Below are positions 7,861 to 14,773 of a stretch of DNA of 64,000 nucleotides, one piece after another. The notes below the pieces were generated by a model. The model saw only the letters and a program-made list of their open reading frames with translations. It made no database searches and was not told where the DNA came from. The translations under genes and the position numbers were made by a program. Each line of letters starts with the position of its first letter. Position 1 is the stretch's first letter. This DNA is from Parapedobacter sp035556095 (GTDB taxonomy: Bacteria; Bacteroidota; Bacteroidia; Sphingobacteriales; Sphingobacteriaceae), in NCBI RefSeq assembly GCF_035556095.1, contig NZ_DATMFT010000021.1, forward strand, positions 372,001 to 436,000, given 5' to 3'.

Positions 7861-7912
7861 ATGGCTTTAAGGCTCGAGACTAACGAACATAACAACAACA
7901 CAATAACAACGA

Positions 7913-9034
7913 ATGACGAATTACAGCAAGCTACCGGCGATCTTGTTACTGGAAGACGGAACGGTCTACCACGGTAAGGCGGCGGGAAAGATCGGTACCA
8001 CCACCGGCGAAATCTGTTTTAACACCGGCACTACGGGTTATCAGGAAATCTTCACGGACCCCTCGTATTACGGTCAGATCATGGTTACCACCAATGCTCA
8101 TATCGGAAACTATGGAATAGCCGATAATGAGTCGGAATCCAACCAAATCCAGATTGCTGGACTGGTTTGCAAGAACTACAGCGTAAACTACAGCCGCAAC
8201 CAGGCGGATTCATCCATCCAGAAGTATTTCGAAGATGGCAACTTGGTGGGGATCTCCGATATCGATACACGGTCGCTTGTACGCCATATCCGAAACAAAG
8301 GAGCGATGAATGCTATCATTTCTTCGGAGGTATTGGATGTGGCCGAGTTGAAAAAGCAATTGGATAAAGTGCCTTCCATGGCGGGTTTGGAGCTCTCGTC
8401 GGTAGTAACCACCGAGGCTCCGTATTATTATGGTAATGAAGACGCTCCTTTGCGCTTGGCTGTGCTTGACCTCGGTATCAAGCGAAACATCCTACGCAAT
8501 TTCGATGCACGCAAGGTGTATGCTAAGGTGTTTCCAGCCAAAACGTCGTTTTCGGAGATGGAAGCCTGGGGGGCGGATGGGTACTTCGTGTCTAATGGCC
8601 CCGGTGACCCCGCAGCAATGGATTATGCCGTGCAGACGATGAAAGATATCCTGGCATCAGACAAGCCGCTGTTCGGTATCTGCCTTGGCCACCAACTGTT
8701 GGCCTTGGCCAACGGGATACGCACCACAAAAATGTTCAACGGGCACCGCGGCATCAACCACCCAGTAAAAAACATTATCGAAAACCGGTGTGAAATTACC
8801 AGCCAGAACCACGGATTCGGGGTGGTGGCTGAAGATATCGAAAGGTCAGACAAAGTAGAAATCACCCATGTAAACCTCAACGACCAGTCCATTGAAGGCA
8901 TACGCGTAAAAGGAAAGAACGCATTTTCGGTGCAATATCACCCTGAGTCTTCTCCGGGACCGCACGACTCACGTTACCTGTTTGACGAATTTGTAGAATT
9001 GATGGAAAATGGCAAGCCGGTATTGGCAAGCTAA
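7913..9034 (+). CDS. carA: Carbamoyl-phosphate synthase small (glutaminase) subunit
   Basis: A 373-residue glutamine amidotransferase subunit that hydrolyses glutamine and channels ammonia to CarB to make carbamoyl phosphate for pyrimidines and arginine. The N-terminal CPSase_sm domain begins LLLEDGTVYHGKAAGK and contains FNTGTTGYQEIFTDPSYYGQ. The class I GATase domain carries the nucleophilic Cys in FGICLGHQLLA and the His/Glu pair in VQYHPESSPG. Length matches the family. carB is not in the window. The ~200-bp upstream leader holds a promoter box and a terminator hairpin. Confidence 0.97.
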   Translation: MTNYSKLPAILLLEDGTVYHGKAAGKIGTTTGEICFNTGTTGYQEIFTDPSYYGQIMVTTNAHIGNYGIADNESESNQIQIAGLVCKNYSVNYSRNQADSSIQKYFEDGNLVGISDIDTRSLVRHIRNKGAMNAIISSEVLDVAELKKQLDKVPSMAGLELSSVVTTEAPYYYGNEDAPLRLAVLDLGIKRNILRNFDARKVYAKVFPAKTSFSEMEAWGADGYFVSNGPGDPAAMDYAVQTMKDILASDKPLFGICLGHQLLALANGIRTTKMFNGHRGINHPVKNIIENRCEITSQNHGFGVVAEDIERSDKVEITHVNLNDQSIEGIRVKGKNAFSVQYHPESSPGPHDSRYLFDEFVELMENGKPVLAS

Positions 9035-9036
9035 GG

Positions 9037-9068
9037 TTTGGCAAATAGGGTAGAAAGGGCTATATTTG
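9037..9068 (+). promoter_or_regulatory. Promoter of eno
   Basis: TTTG at 9037-9040, a 20-bp spacer and TATATTTG at 9061-9068, an excellent match to the Bacteroidetes sigma-ABfr promoter. The predicted leader before eno is about 90 nt and contains the ACTAAAG repeats at 9127-9160. Confidence 0.75.
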
Positions 9069-9126
9069 CCGTCATTATAATTATGGTGTAATATTTACAC
9101 TAAGGGCTTTCGGTCAAGATGGCATA

Positions 9127-9160
9127 CTAAGGACTAAAGACTAATATACTAAAGACTAAA
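9127..9160. repeat. Short-period ACTAA repeats before eno
   Basis: The words ACTAAGG, ACTAAAG, ACTAATAT, ACTAAAG and ACTAAA follow one another directly, ending 5 bp before the eno start codon. They resemble in style the repeats at 10899-10978 and 19886-19945. Confidence 0.6.
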
Positions 9161-9164
9161 ATAC

Positions 9165-10457
9165 ATGAGTTTAATCATCGATGTACATGCGCGGCAGATA
9201 TTGGATTCGCGCGGCAACCCCACCATCGAGGTGGACGTAACCACAGAAAACGGATTTGTAGGCCGCGCAGCGGTACCTTCGGGTGCTTCCACAGGGGTGC
9301 ATGAGGCCGTGGAACTGCGGGACGGCGATAAGTCTACCTACCTCGGTAAAGGTGTGCTGAAAGCGGTTGAAAACGTAAACACCAAGATTGCAGATGCCCT
9401 GCAAGGCATTGATGTGTTTGAACAAAACGCCATCGATAAGGTGATGATCGATCTCGACGGCACCGAAAACAAAGGCAATCTGGGTGCCAATGCCATCCTA
9501 GGCGTTTCGTTGGCTGTTGCGAAGGCCGCAGCGCAGGAAAGCCGCCAGCCGCTCTACCGCTATATAGGTGGGGTGAACGCCAACACGCTACCCATCCCAA
9601 TGATGAACATCATCAATGGTGGATCGCACTCGGATGCGCCTATCGCCTTTCAAGAGTTTATGATCATGCCCGCCGGTGCTCCCTCGTTTTCCGAAGCACT
9701 GCGATGGGGTACCGAAGTATTCCACAATCTTAAAAAGATCCTGCACGACAGGGGGCTTTCTACCGCTGTGGGCGACGAAGGTGGCTTCGCCCCTGCATTT
9801 GACGGTACGGAGGATGCCATCGAAACGATTCTAAAAGCTATCGAAGCAGCGGGTTACAAAGCGGGCAGCGATATCTACCTAGCGCTCGATTGCGCGTCGT
9901 CAGAATTCTACGAAGCCGGCAAATACGACTACAGCAAGTTTGAAGGCGACAAAGGTGCAGTGCGTACCAGTGAAGAGCAAGCCGCATACCTGGCTGAGCT
10001 TACAGCCAAGTATCCCATTATTTCCATTGAAGATGGCATGCAGGAAGATGATTGGGCCGGTTGGAAGCTGCTCACCGACAAGATCGGTGCTACCGTACAG
10101 TTGGTGGGTGACGACCTGTTTGTGACGAATACTAAGCGCCTGCAGCAGGGTATTGATACCCATACGGCCAATTCCATTCTCGTGAAGGTAAACCAGATCG
10201 GTTCGCTCACCGAGACCATCAATGCCGTGTCGTTGGCACAGACTAATGGCTACACTTCAGTGATGAGCCACCGGAGTGGCGAGACGGAGGACTACACCAT
10301 TGCCGATTTGGCCGTAGCCCTCAATTGCGGACAGATAAAGACCGGTTCGGCATCGCGCTCCGACCGGATTGCCAAATACAACCAGTTGCTCCGCATTGAA
10401 GAGGAACTAGGTGGCAATGCACGGTTCTTGGGAAAGAACTTTAAGTTTGCCCGGTAG
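9165..10457 (+). CDS. eno: Enolase
   Basis: A 430-residue cytoplasmic glycolytic enzyme that interconverts 2-phosphoglycerate and phosphoenolpyruvate. It has the N-terminal signature ARQILDSRGNPTIEVDV, the GASTG loop, the Mg-binding acids in YLALDCASSEF, SIEDGMQEDDW and LVGDDLF, and the enolase signature LVKVNQIGSLTE with the SHRSGETED loop. Length and order are typical. It is a single-gene unit between its own promoter and a strong terminator. Nothing is unusual in the protein itself. Confidence 0.98.
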   Translation: MSLIIDVHARQILDSRGNPTIEVDVTTENGFVGRAAVPSGASTGVHEAVELRDGDKSTYLGKGVLKAVENVNTKIADALQGIDVFEQNAIDKVMIDLDGTENKGNLGANAILGVSLAVAKAAAQESRQPLYRYIGGVNANTLPIPMMNIINGGSHSDAPIAFQEFMIMPAGAPSFSEALRWGTEVFHNLKKILHDRGLSTAVGDEGGFAPAFDGTEDAIETILKAIEAAGYKAGSDIYLALDCASSEFYEAGKYDYSKFEGDKGAVRTSEEQAAYLAELTAKYPIISIEDGMQEDDWAGWKLLTDKIGATVQLVGDDLFVTNTKRLQQGIDTHTANSILVKVNQIGSLTETINAVSLAQTNGYTSVMSHRSGETEDYTIADLAVALNCGQIKTGSASRSDRIAKYNQLLRIEEELGGNARFLGKNFKFAR

Positions 10458-10480
10458 TTGCTAGTACCATAAAATTGAAG

Positions 10481-10519
10481 GGCTGTCTCAAGAAAGTAAA
10501 TTGAGGCAGCCTTTTTTTT
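10481..10519 (+). terminator. Rho-independent terminator of eno
   Basis: An 11-bp stem (GGCTGTCTCAA with TTGAGGCAGCC, one G-U pair), a 9-nt loop and eight T at 10512-10519. Confidence 0.88.
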
Positions 10520-10549
10520 GCGGTATACACGGATTCGTAAATCCCTGTT

Positions 10550-10579
10550 TTTGCTTTTCAGAAATTTTACCTAAGTTTG
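10550..10579 (+). promoter_or_regulatory. Promoter of the DivIC/FtsB-like gene, leaderless
   Basis: TTTG at 10550-10553 and TAAGTTTG at 10572-10579, 18 bp apart. The ATG at 10585 is only 5 nt beyond the box, where transcription should begin, so the mRNA is predicted to lack a leader. Confidence 0.65.
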
Positions 10580-10584
10580 TGTAC

Positions 10585-10881
10585 ATGGAACGTTTTCTGA
10601 GTGCTATACGCAATAAGTACCTCATCGCGATCACCGCATTCGTTGTATGGATGTTGTTTTTCGACCGACATGATATGGCTACCCAGTACAGCTATTATAG
10701 TCAGCTTAAAGGCCTTAAGGCCGAAAAGACGTTTTACACGACGGAGATAGATCGAATAACCAAAGCTATCCACGACCTAAACACCGACCCACAAGAGCAG
10801 CAACGCGTAGCCCGCGAACGCTACCAGATGAAGAAAGATAACGAAGATGTTTTCGTGATTGTGGAGAAAGAAGAGGAGTAG
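10585..10881 (+). CDS. Septum formation initiator family protein (DivIC/FtsB-like)
   Basis: A 98-residue bitopic membrane protein. After a short cytoplasmic start (MERFLSAIRNKY) comes one membrane helix at about residues 14-30 (LIAITAFVVWMLFF), then a periplasmic coiled coil (LKGLKAEKTFYTTEIDRITKAIHDL) and the family-type ARERYQMKKDNEDVFVIVE segment. FtsB/DivIC proteins bridge FtsL and FtsQ/DivIB in the divisome. An eno-DivIC order is common in Bacteroidetes and in many other bacteria (eno-ftsB). The ATG at 10585 is favoured because it follows the promoter at once; longer starts would begin inside the eno terminator. Confidence 0.9.
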   Translation: MERFLSAIRNKYLIAITAFVVWMLFFDRHDMATQYSYYSQLKGLKAEKTFYTTEIDRITKAIHDLNTDPQEQQRVARERYQMKKDNEDVFVIVEKEEE

Positions 10882-10898
10882 ACGTAGGTCATTAGTCA

Positions 10899-10978
10899 TT
10901 AGTCGTAAGTCGTAAGCTAAGAGGGGCCTTGCGACTGAAAAACTTACGACTTACGACTAAAAAAGAACTTACGACTTA
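10899..10978. repeat. Inverted and tandem GTAAGTC repeats between convergent genes
   Basis: An 18-bp perfect inverted repeat (10899-10916 with 10943-10960) has arms built of the heptamer AGTCGTA repeated. A third partial copy, ACTTACGACTT, is at 10968-10978 and overlaps the stop codon of the DUF3078 gene. The loop is 26 nt. The position between two converging genes suits a two-way terminator, though neither side has a long T run. Confidence 0.75.
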
Positions 10979-11872
10979 AAACTTATAAGTAATCCCGGCA
11001 CCCAGAACTTGCCTTACCTGCAAGGTCGGCCTTTCCGAACCGGGGATAAATACCCCACTTTCTTGGCGTGGAATAAGCGTATTGTCGTCGTAAATCAACT
11101 GTACGCCACCATTTACGGTAATATAGTCGTTAACCTTCATGAACAAATTGAATGTGTAATCTACATCCACATTCTGCGGATCTTCCAAGTAATTTGAATA
11201 CAGCTTAAGGATATTCTCCACACTGACGTTTTCCATCAGGTCGGTTTTATAATATGCATCGAATGATGCACCAAATTCAAAACGGGATGTCGATCCGGGG
11301 TCCACACCAAAAGCGCCTTGTGCCGAGAGGTCATCGTTGGTTACAAAGATAAAACGGGCCGCGGCAGGTGAGAGATTGAACCGAAAATTATCCGACTCCT
11401 TGTAGGCAAAACCGGGACCGAAGCTAAGGTAAGCTGGAGCGAAGGCCGTTGAAATGAGGGTGCCGTTGTTGTCGGCATCGTACTGGAACCCGTCTGCAAA
11501 CTGCGTATTGAAATTGAGGTAGAACGTGTACAACCACCGTTCTGCCGCTTCGTAGCCGAGCAGGCTGTTCAATACAATCCGGTCGTCATTTTTGCGCCAG
11601 CCAATCGACTTTTGTTTGGTAAGCCCGTAAGCGGCGATCACCTTGTTGTCCCAACTCCACTTGTTCCTCTTGTAATTGAAGTCGTAGTTGAAAATCAGGT
11701 TGGCGGCGAAAGAGTTGATGCCGCCAGCGGCCCAATTGGAAAAGGAACTCTGGTTGAGCAGCAGTGTGTTTTCACCCGAAATCCGCCAGGCTGTATCCGC
11801 CTCCGTTTCTTGTGCTTGAACATGCCAAACCATAATCACTGCTATGCAAAGCAAGGATAGTGTTTTTTTCAT
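10976..11872 (-). CDS. DUF3078 domain-containing outer membrane protein
   Basis: A 298-residue exported protein. The ATG at 11872 gives a clean signal peptide (MKKTLSLLCIAVIMVWHVQAQ); an ATG 18 codons upstream would bury it. The mature part has family hallmarks LNQSSFSNWAAGGINSFAAN and KRNKWSWDNKVIAAYGLTKQ, then aromatic-rich beta strands ending in LGAGITYKF, a terminal Phe typical of outer-membrane barrels. The function of DUF3078 proteins is unknown; many Bacteroidetes carry one as a housekeeping gene. Its stop codon lies inside the third copy of the GTAAGTC repeat. Confidence 0.9.
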   Translation of the reverse strand: MKKTLSLLCIAVIMVWHVQAQETEADTAWRISGENTLLLNQSSFSNWAAGGINSFAANLIFNYDFNYKRNKWSWDNKVIAAYGLTKQKSIGWRKNDDRIVLNSLLGYEAAERWLYTFYLNFNTQFADGFQYDADNNGTLISTAFAPAYLSFGPGFAYKESDNFRFNLSPAAARFIFVTNDDLSAQGAFGVDPGSTSRFEFGASFDAYYKTDLMENVSVENILKLYSNYLEDPQNVDVDYTFNLFMKVNDYITVNGGVQLIYDDNTLIPRQESGVFIPGSERPTLQVRQVLGAGITYKF

Positions 11873-11964
11873 GATGATAAATCTGATGTGAGTTAAAATG
11901 CCCATCGAATGCAAAAGCGGTGCCAAAATACCTTTCTAACAACAACGTTCGTTAATCACAACGC

Positions 11965-11994
11965 TTGCAGATAAACCAAAATTAGCTAAGTTTG
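11965..11994 (+). promoter_or_regulatory. Promoter of rlmH, leaderless
   Basis: TTG at 11965-11967, a 19-bp spacer and TAAGTTTG at 11987-11994. The rlmH ATG follows after 4 nt, so initiation would fall on or next to the start codon. Confidence 0.75.
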
Positions 11995-11998
11995 TGGA

Positions 11999-12472
11999 AT
12001 GCGGATAACCCTGTTGTGTGTAGGTAAGACGGATGATTGCCAACTGGCTGCAATCATTGACAAATTCCAGCAGCGGCTGAAACATTATATTCCGTTCAGC
12101 ATGGTTAGTATTCCGGATGTGAAAAATACGAAGCACTTGCGTTCGGATCAGCAGCGAACAAAGGAAGGGATAGCCATCCTCAAATACCTGTCGCCCGGTG
12201 ATTATGTGGTATTGCTGGACGAGCGAGGCAAGGAATACCGTTCGGTCGACTTTGCCTCCTACCTCAATAAGCTGATGGTGGGCAGTATGCAACAGGTGGT
12301 GTTTGTGGTGGGTGGCCCTTATGGTTTCGATGAACCCATCTATGAACGAGCCAATAGCCGGATTTCGCTTTCAAAAATGACGTTTTCACACCAGATGGTC
12401 CGGTTGTTTTTTGTGGAGCAACTCTATCGGGCATTCACCATCCTGAAAGGGGAGCCGTATCACCACGAATGA
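11999..12472 (+). CDS. rlmH: 23S rRNA (pseudouridine(1915)-N3)-methyltransferase RlmH
   Basis: A 157-residue SPOUT methyltransferase that methylates pseudouridine 1915 in helix 69 of 23S rRNA using S-adenosylmethionine. It starts MRITLLCVGKT and shows the SAM-binding knot elements LLDERGKEY, VVFVVGGPYGF and the terminal SKMTFSHQMVRLFFVEQLYRAFTILKGEPYHHE region, where the last residues bind the rRNA. Length matches the family exactly. The promoter directly abuts the start codon. Divergent from the DUF3078 gene. Confidence 0.97.
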   Translation: MRITLLCVGKTDDCQLAAIIDKFQQRLKHYIPFSMVSIPDVKNTKHLRSDQQRTKEGIAILKYLSPGDYVVLLDERGKEYRSVDFASYLNKLMVGSMQQVVFVVGGPYGFDEPIYERANSRISLSKMTFSHQMVRLFFVEQLYRAFTILKGEPYHHE

Positions 12473-12579
12473 TCCTATAGCGGTTGTGAATTTGTGAAGC
12501 CGTGAGATTATCGTGTGTGGAAACAGCAGTGTTTTGGCATCTAAACAATATAACGTAGTACTTGTTATTTAATCAGCTC

Positions 12580-12702
12580 ATGAATATACCCAAACGGAAA
12601 TATCACTATAAAGGCGCTGATACTACCAGCGAAAGCCGCCTCTTCTGGATTATGGTCATTATCGGCTTGGCCCTTGCGGCAGCAATTATTTTTTTGCTAT
12701 GA
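12580..12702 (+). CDS. Small single-helix membrane protein, 40 residues
   Basis: The frame from the ATG at 12580 to the TGA at 12700-12702 encodes 40 residues: a basic, tyrosine-containing start (MNIPKRKYHYKGADTT) and a C-terminal membrane helix (WIMVIIGLALAAAIIFLL). The topology would be N-in with a tail anchor. It is too short for reliable homology but codon use is ordinary. A second frame starts within its end (ATG at 12699). Function unknown. Confidence 0.5.
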   Translation: MNIPKRKYHYKGADTTSESRLFWIMVIIGLALAAAIIFLL

Positions 12703-12890
12703 TGGATGAATGGTTGACCTACAGTGTTTTAAGATTATTCATGGTTGTGGCTGCATGTGCTTTCGTGGGTCGCTCTAGCGGCGCCCTTGTTTGTCATGGT
12801 AAAATACAGGATCAGGTTTTTTAGGAAGTAATGCAGCTAACAGCCCATATCATCCGTCCAGACGATATGGGCCCGTTATCGTGGCGTTAG

Positions 12891-13325
12891 TTATTCCTCA
12901 GTCGTTTTCTTTTCTGGGGATTCCGCGTCTGCCTGTTCCGGAACTTCTTCATCAAACAACGGCAATTCCTTGATGATGCCGTACCACGTGATGATTTTTT
13001 TGATGTCGGAGCTATATACGCGAACCTCGTCGTGGCCCGGTGCTACCTCCCTGAAGAACTCACGGAGCGTTTTCCCGTCCGATTTGCTGTCGGGCACGCT
13101 GCCCTTGGCTTTCATGCGGTTCATGATATCCGTGAGTTTCAGATCTTCCTCGTCACCATACACAGTGATGTCTTCGAGCGTGGCCAGCTTGGTGGTAGCC
13201 AAATTGACCACCGATTTTATTTTCTGCTCATCGAGGGTTTCCAAAACGAAGCCGCTTTTGTTTTGTCCGACCAGCTTAAACAACCCCGGTTTTCCCGTTA
13301 CGGATACAAGTGCTTTTAAATTCAT
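12891..13325 (-). CDS. DUF5606 domain-containing protein
   Basis: A 144-residue cytoplasmic protein. The conserved part covers residues 1-75 (MNLKALVSVTGKPGLFKLV, GFVLETLDEQKIKSVVN, TLEDITVYG). Then comes a segment with SDGKTLREFFREVAPGHDEVRVYSSDIKKIITWY and an acidic, low-complexity tail. DUF5606 is a Bacteroidetes-specific family of unknown function. Its start codon overlaps the stop of the upstream cyclophilin gene by 4 bp, indicating translational coupling. Confidence 0.88.
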   Translation of the reverse strand: MNLKALVSVTGKPGLFKLVGQNKSGFVLETLDEQKIKSVVNLATTKLATLEDITVYGDEEDLKLTDIMNRMKAKGSVPDSKSDGKTLREFFREVAPGHDEVRVYSSDIKKIITWYGIIKELPLFDEEVPEQADAESPEKKTTEE

Positions 13326-13771
13326 GCGGTAGCGTCCTCCTCGATGATGTCTATACCCAAAATCTTGTCGCCTTGGCGAATTTCGTCGATTAGGTCGATA
13401 TTTTCAACGACCCTGCCGAAACAAGTATGATTTCTATCGAGATGCGCTGTATTGTTGCGGCTGTGGCAGATAAAAAACTGCGAGCCGCCGGTATCACGAC
13501 CACGGTGCGCCATTGAAAGTACGCCCCGATCATGGTACTGGTTGTCACCGTCCAGCTCACAATTGATGGAATATCCCGGTCCGCCGGCACCGGTACCCGT
13601 GGGATCGCCCCCCTGGATGACAAAATCGGGGATAACCCGGTGGAACGTTACGCCATCATAGTAGCCTGACTTGGCTAGCTTCAGGAAGTTGGCAACGGTG
13701 CCCGGGGCATCTGCATCGTAAAACTGAACGGTGAGGTCGCCTTTTTCGGTCTTGATAATTGCTTTGCTCAT
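13322..13771 (-). CDS. Cyclophilin-type peptidyl-prolyl cis-trans isomerase
   Basis: A 149-residue cytoplasmic cyclophilin with no signal peptide. Catalytic residues are visible: FHRVIPDFVIQGGDPTGTG (Arg, Phe and Gln of the active site), SMAHRGRDTGGSQFFICH, and HTCFGRVVE near the end. It speeds proline isomerisation during folding. The ATG at 13771 (MSKAIIKTEKGDL) is preferred over one 7 codons upstream because a TAAGTTTG box lies at 13790-13797 on this strand, which would put the longer start upstream of the transcript. Co-transcribed with the overlapping DUF5606 gene. Confidence 0.95.
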   Translation of the reverse strand: MSKAIIKTEKGDLTVQFYDADAPGTVANFLKLAKSGYYDGVTFHRVIPDFVIQGGDPTGTGAGGPGYSINCELDGDNQYHDRGVLSMAHRGRDTGGSQFFICHSRNNTAHLDRNHTCFGRVVENIDLIDEIRQGDKILGIDIIEEDATA

Positions 13772-13789
13772 CTTTTTAAATTTGGAACG

Positions 13790-13820
13790 CAAACTTAGGA
13801 AAGCGAGTCAATAAAAACAA
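13790..13820 (-). promoter_or_regulatory. Promoter of the cyclophilin operon
   Basis: On the minus strand, TTG (13820-13818), a 20-bp spacer and TAAGTTTG (13797-13790). It decides the start codon at 13771, leaving a leader of about 12 nt. Confidence 0.75.
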
Positions 13821-13914
13821 GCTTTAATTGCCCGGCTTATTCTGTCACCGTGGAACCGCCGTATTAACCGTCTAAGCGCTCATGGATGATGAAAGCGGAC
13901 CAATGCGAATAAAG

Positions 13915-13945
13915 TTGCATATTTGAGCAACTTTATCTAAGTTTG
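13915..13945 (+). promoter_or_regulatory. Promoter of radC
   Basis: TTG at 13915-13917, a 20-bp spacer and TAAGTTTG at 13938-13945. The leader to the radC ATG at 13977 is about 25 nt. Confidence 0.75.
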
Positions 13946-13976
13946 GTTGTCGATGCGATAACCTTAACATACACCT

Positions 13977-14672
13977 ATGGATAACTTATTACGTGTCACC
14001 ATCAAAGCCTGGGCGGAAGCGGACCGCCCGAGGGAAAAACTTTTGGAACGGGGGCGACGTGCCCTCTCCGATGCGGAACTGCTGGCCATCTTGATTGGTA
14101 GTGGGTCGCGCGATGAATCTGCGGTGGAGCTTTGCAGGCGCATTCTGCACGACCGGGGCAATGACCTTAACGACCTGTCGCGACTTTCCGTGGCCGAACT
14201 ATGCCGCTACAAGGGTATCGGCGAGGCCAAGGCAATCAGTATTGTAGCCGCGCTCGAACTCGGCCGACGCCGCAAAGAGCAAAAAGCCGAAGAGCGCCCC
14301 GTGCTCAATAGTAGCCAACGGGTTTACGACCACTTGGAGCATGTCTATCGGGATTTGCCTTACGAAGAATTCTGGGTGCTGTACCTTGGGGGTGGATGCC
14401 GATTCATTGCCAAACAACTGATTGGTAAAGGGGGCAATGATTTTACACCCGTCGATATCAAACAGGTATTGCGCCTCGCATTGGAATACCGCGCTACGGG
14501 CATTGTACTTACCCACAACCATCCTTCTGGCTCACTCAAGCCCAGTACAATGGATATGCAGCTGACCAAGAAACTGACCGAAGCTGCTATGCTGTTTGAC
14601 CTGTCCATCAATGACCATGTTATCTTTACTAATGCCGGGTATTACAGCTTTCGGGATAGTGGGCTACTTTAG
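13977..14672 (+). CDS. radC: RadC family JAB-domain protein
   Basis: A 231-residue protein. Residues 1-100 contain a helix-hairpin-helix region (LSVAELCRYKGIGEAKAISIVAALELGRR). The C-terminal RadC/JAB domain has the JAMM metal motif THNHPSGSLKPSTMD followed by DHVIFTNAGYYSFRDSG. RadC proteins were named for DNA repair but their biochemical role is unproven; the JAMM fold is a metal-dependent hydrolase fold. Length is typical. It has its own promoter and is not linked to a mobile element. Confidence 0.95.
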   Translation: MDNLLRVTIKAWAEADRPREKLLERGRRALSDAELLAILIGSGSRDESAVELCRRILHDRGNDLNDLSRLSVAELCRYKGIGEAKAISIVAALELGRRRKEQKAEERPVLNSSQRVYDHLEHVYRDLPYEEFWVLYLGGGCRFIAKQLIGKGGNDFTPVDIKQVLRLALEYRATGIVLTHNHPSGSLKPSTMDMQLTKKLTEAAMLFDLSINDHVIFTNAGYYSFRDSGLL

Positions 14673-14723
14673 TCATCGATGTTTTTACGGAGATCGGTAT
14701 ATGATGGTCTGGTGTCAAGCAAA

Positions 14724-14754
14724 TTTGAGAAACAAGAAAAAAAATCTAAGTTTG
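14724..14754 (+). promoter_or_regulatory. Promoter of the pheT-zapA operon
   Basis: TTTG at 14724-14727, a 19-bp spacer and TAAGTTTG at 14747-14754, 19 nt before the pheT ATG at 14774. Confidence 0.75.
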
Positions 14755-14773
14755 CACAAATTCCGAAATCAGG

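Noticed and set aside
10899..10978. Inverted repeat considered as insertion-sequence ends
   Set aside because: No transposase or target duplication; the whole gap is under 100 bp and is made of the repeat itself.
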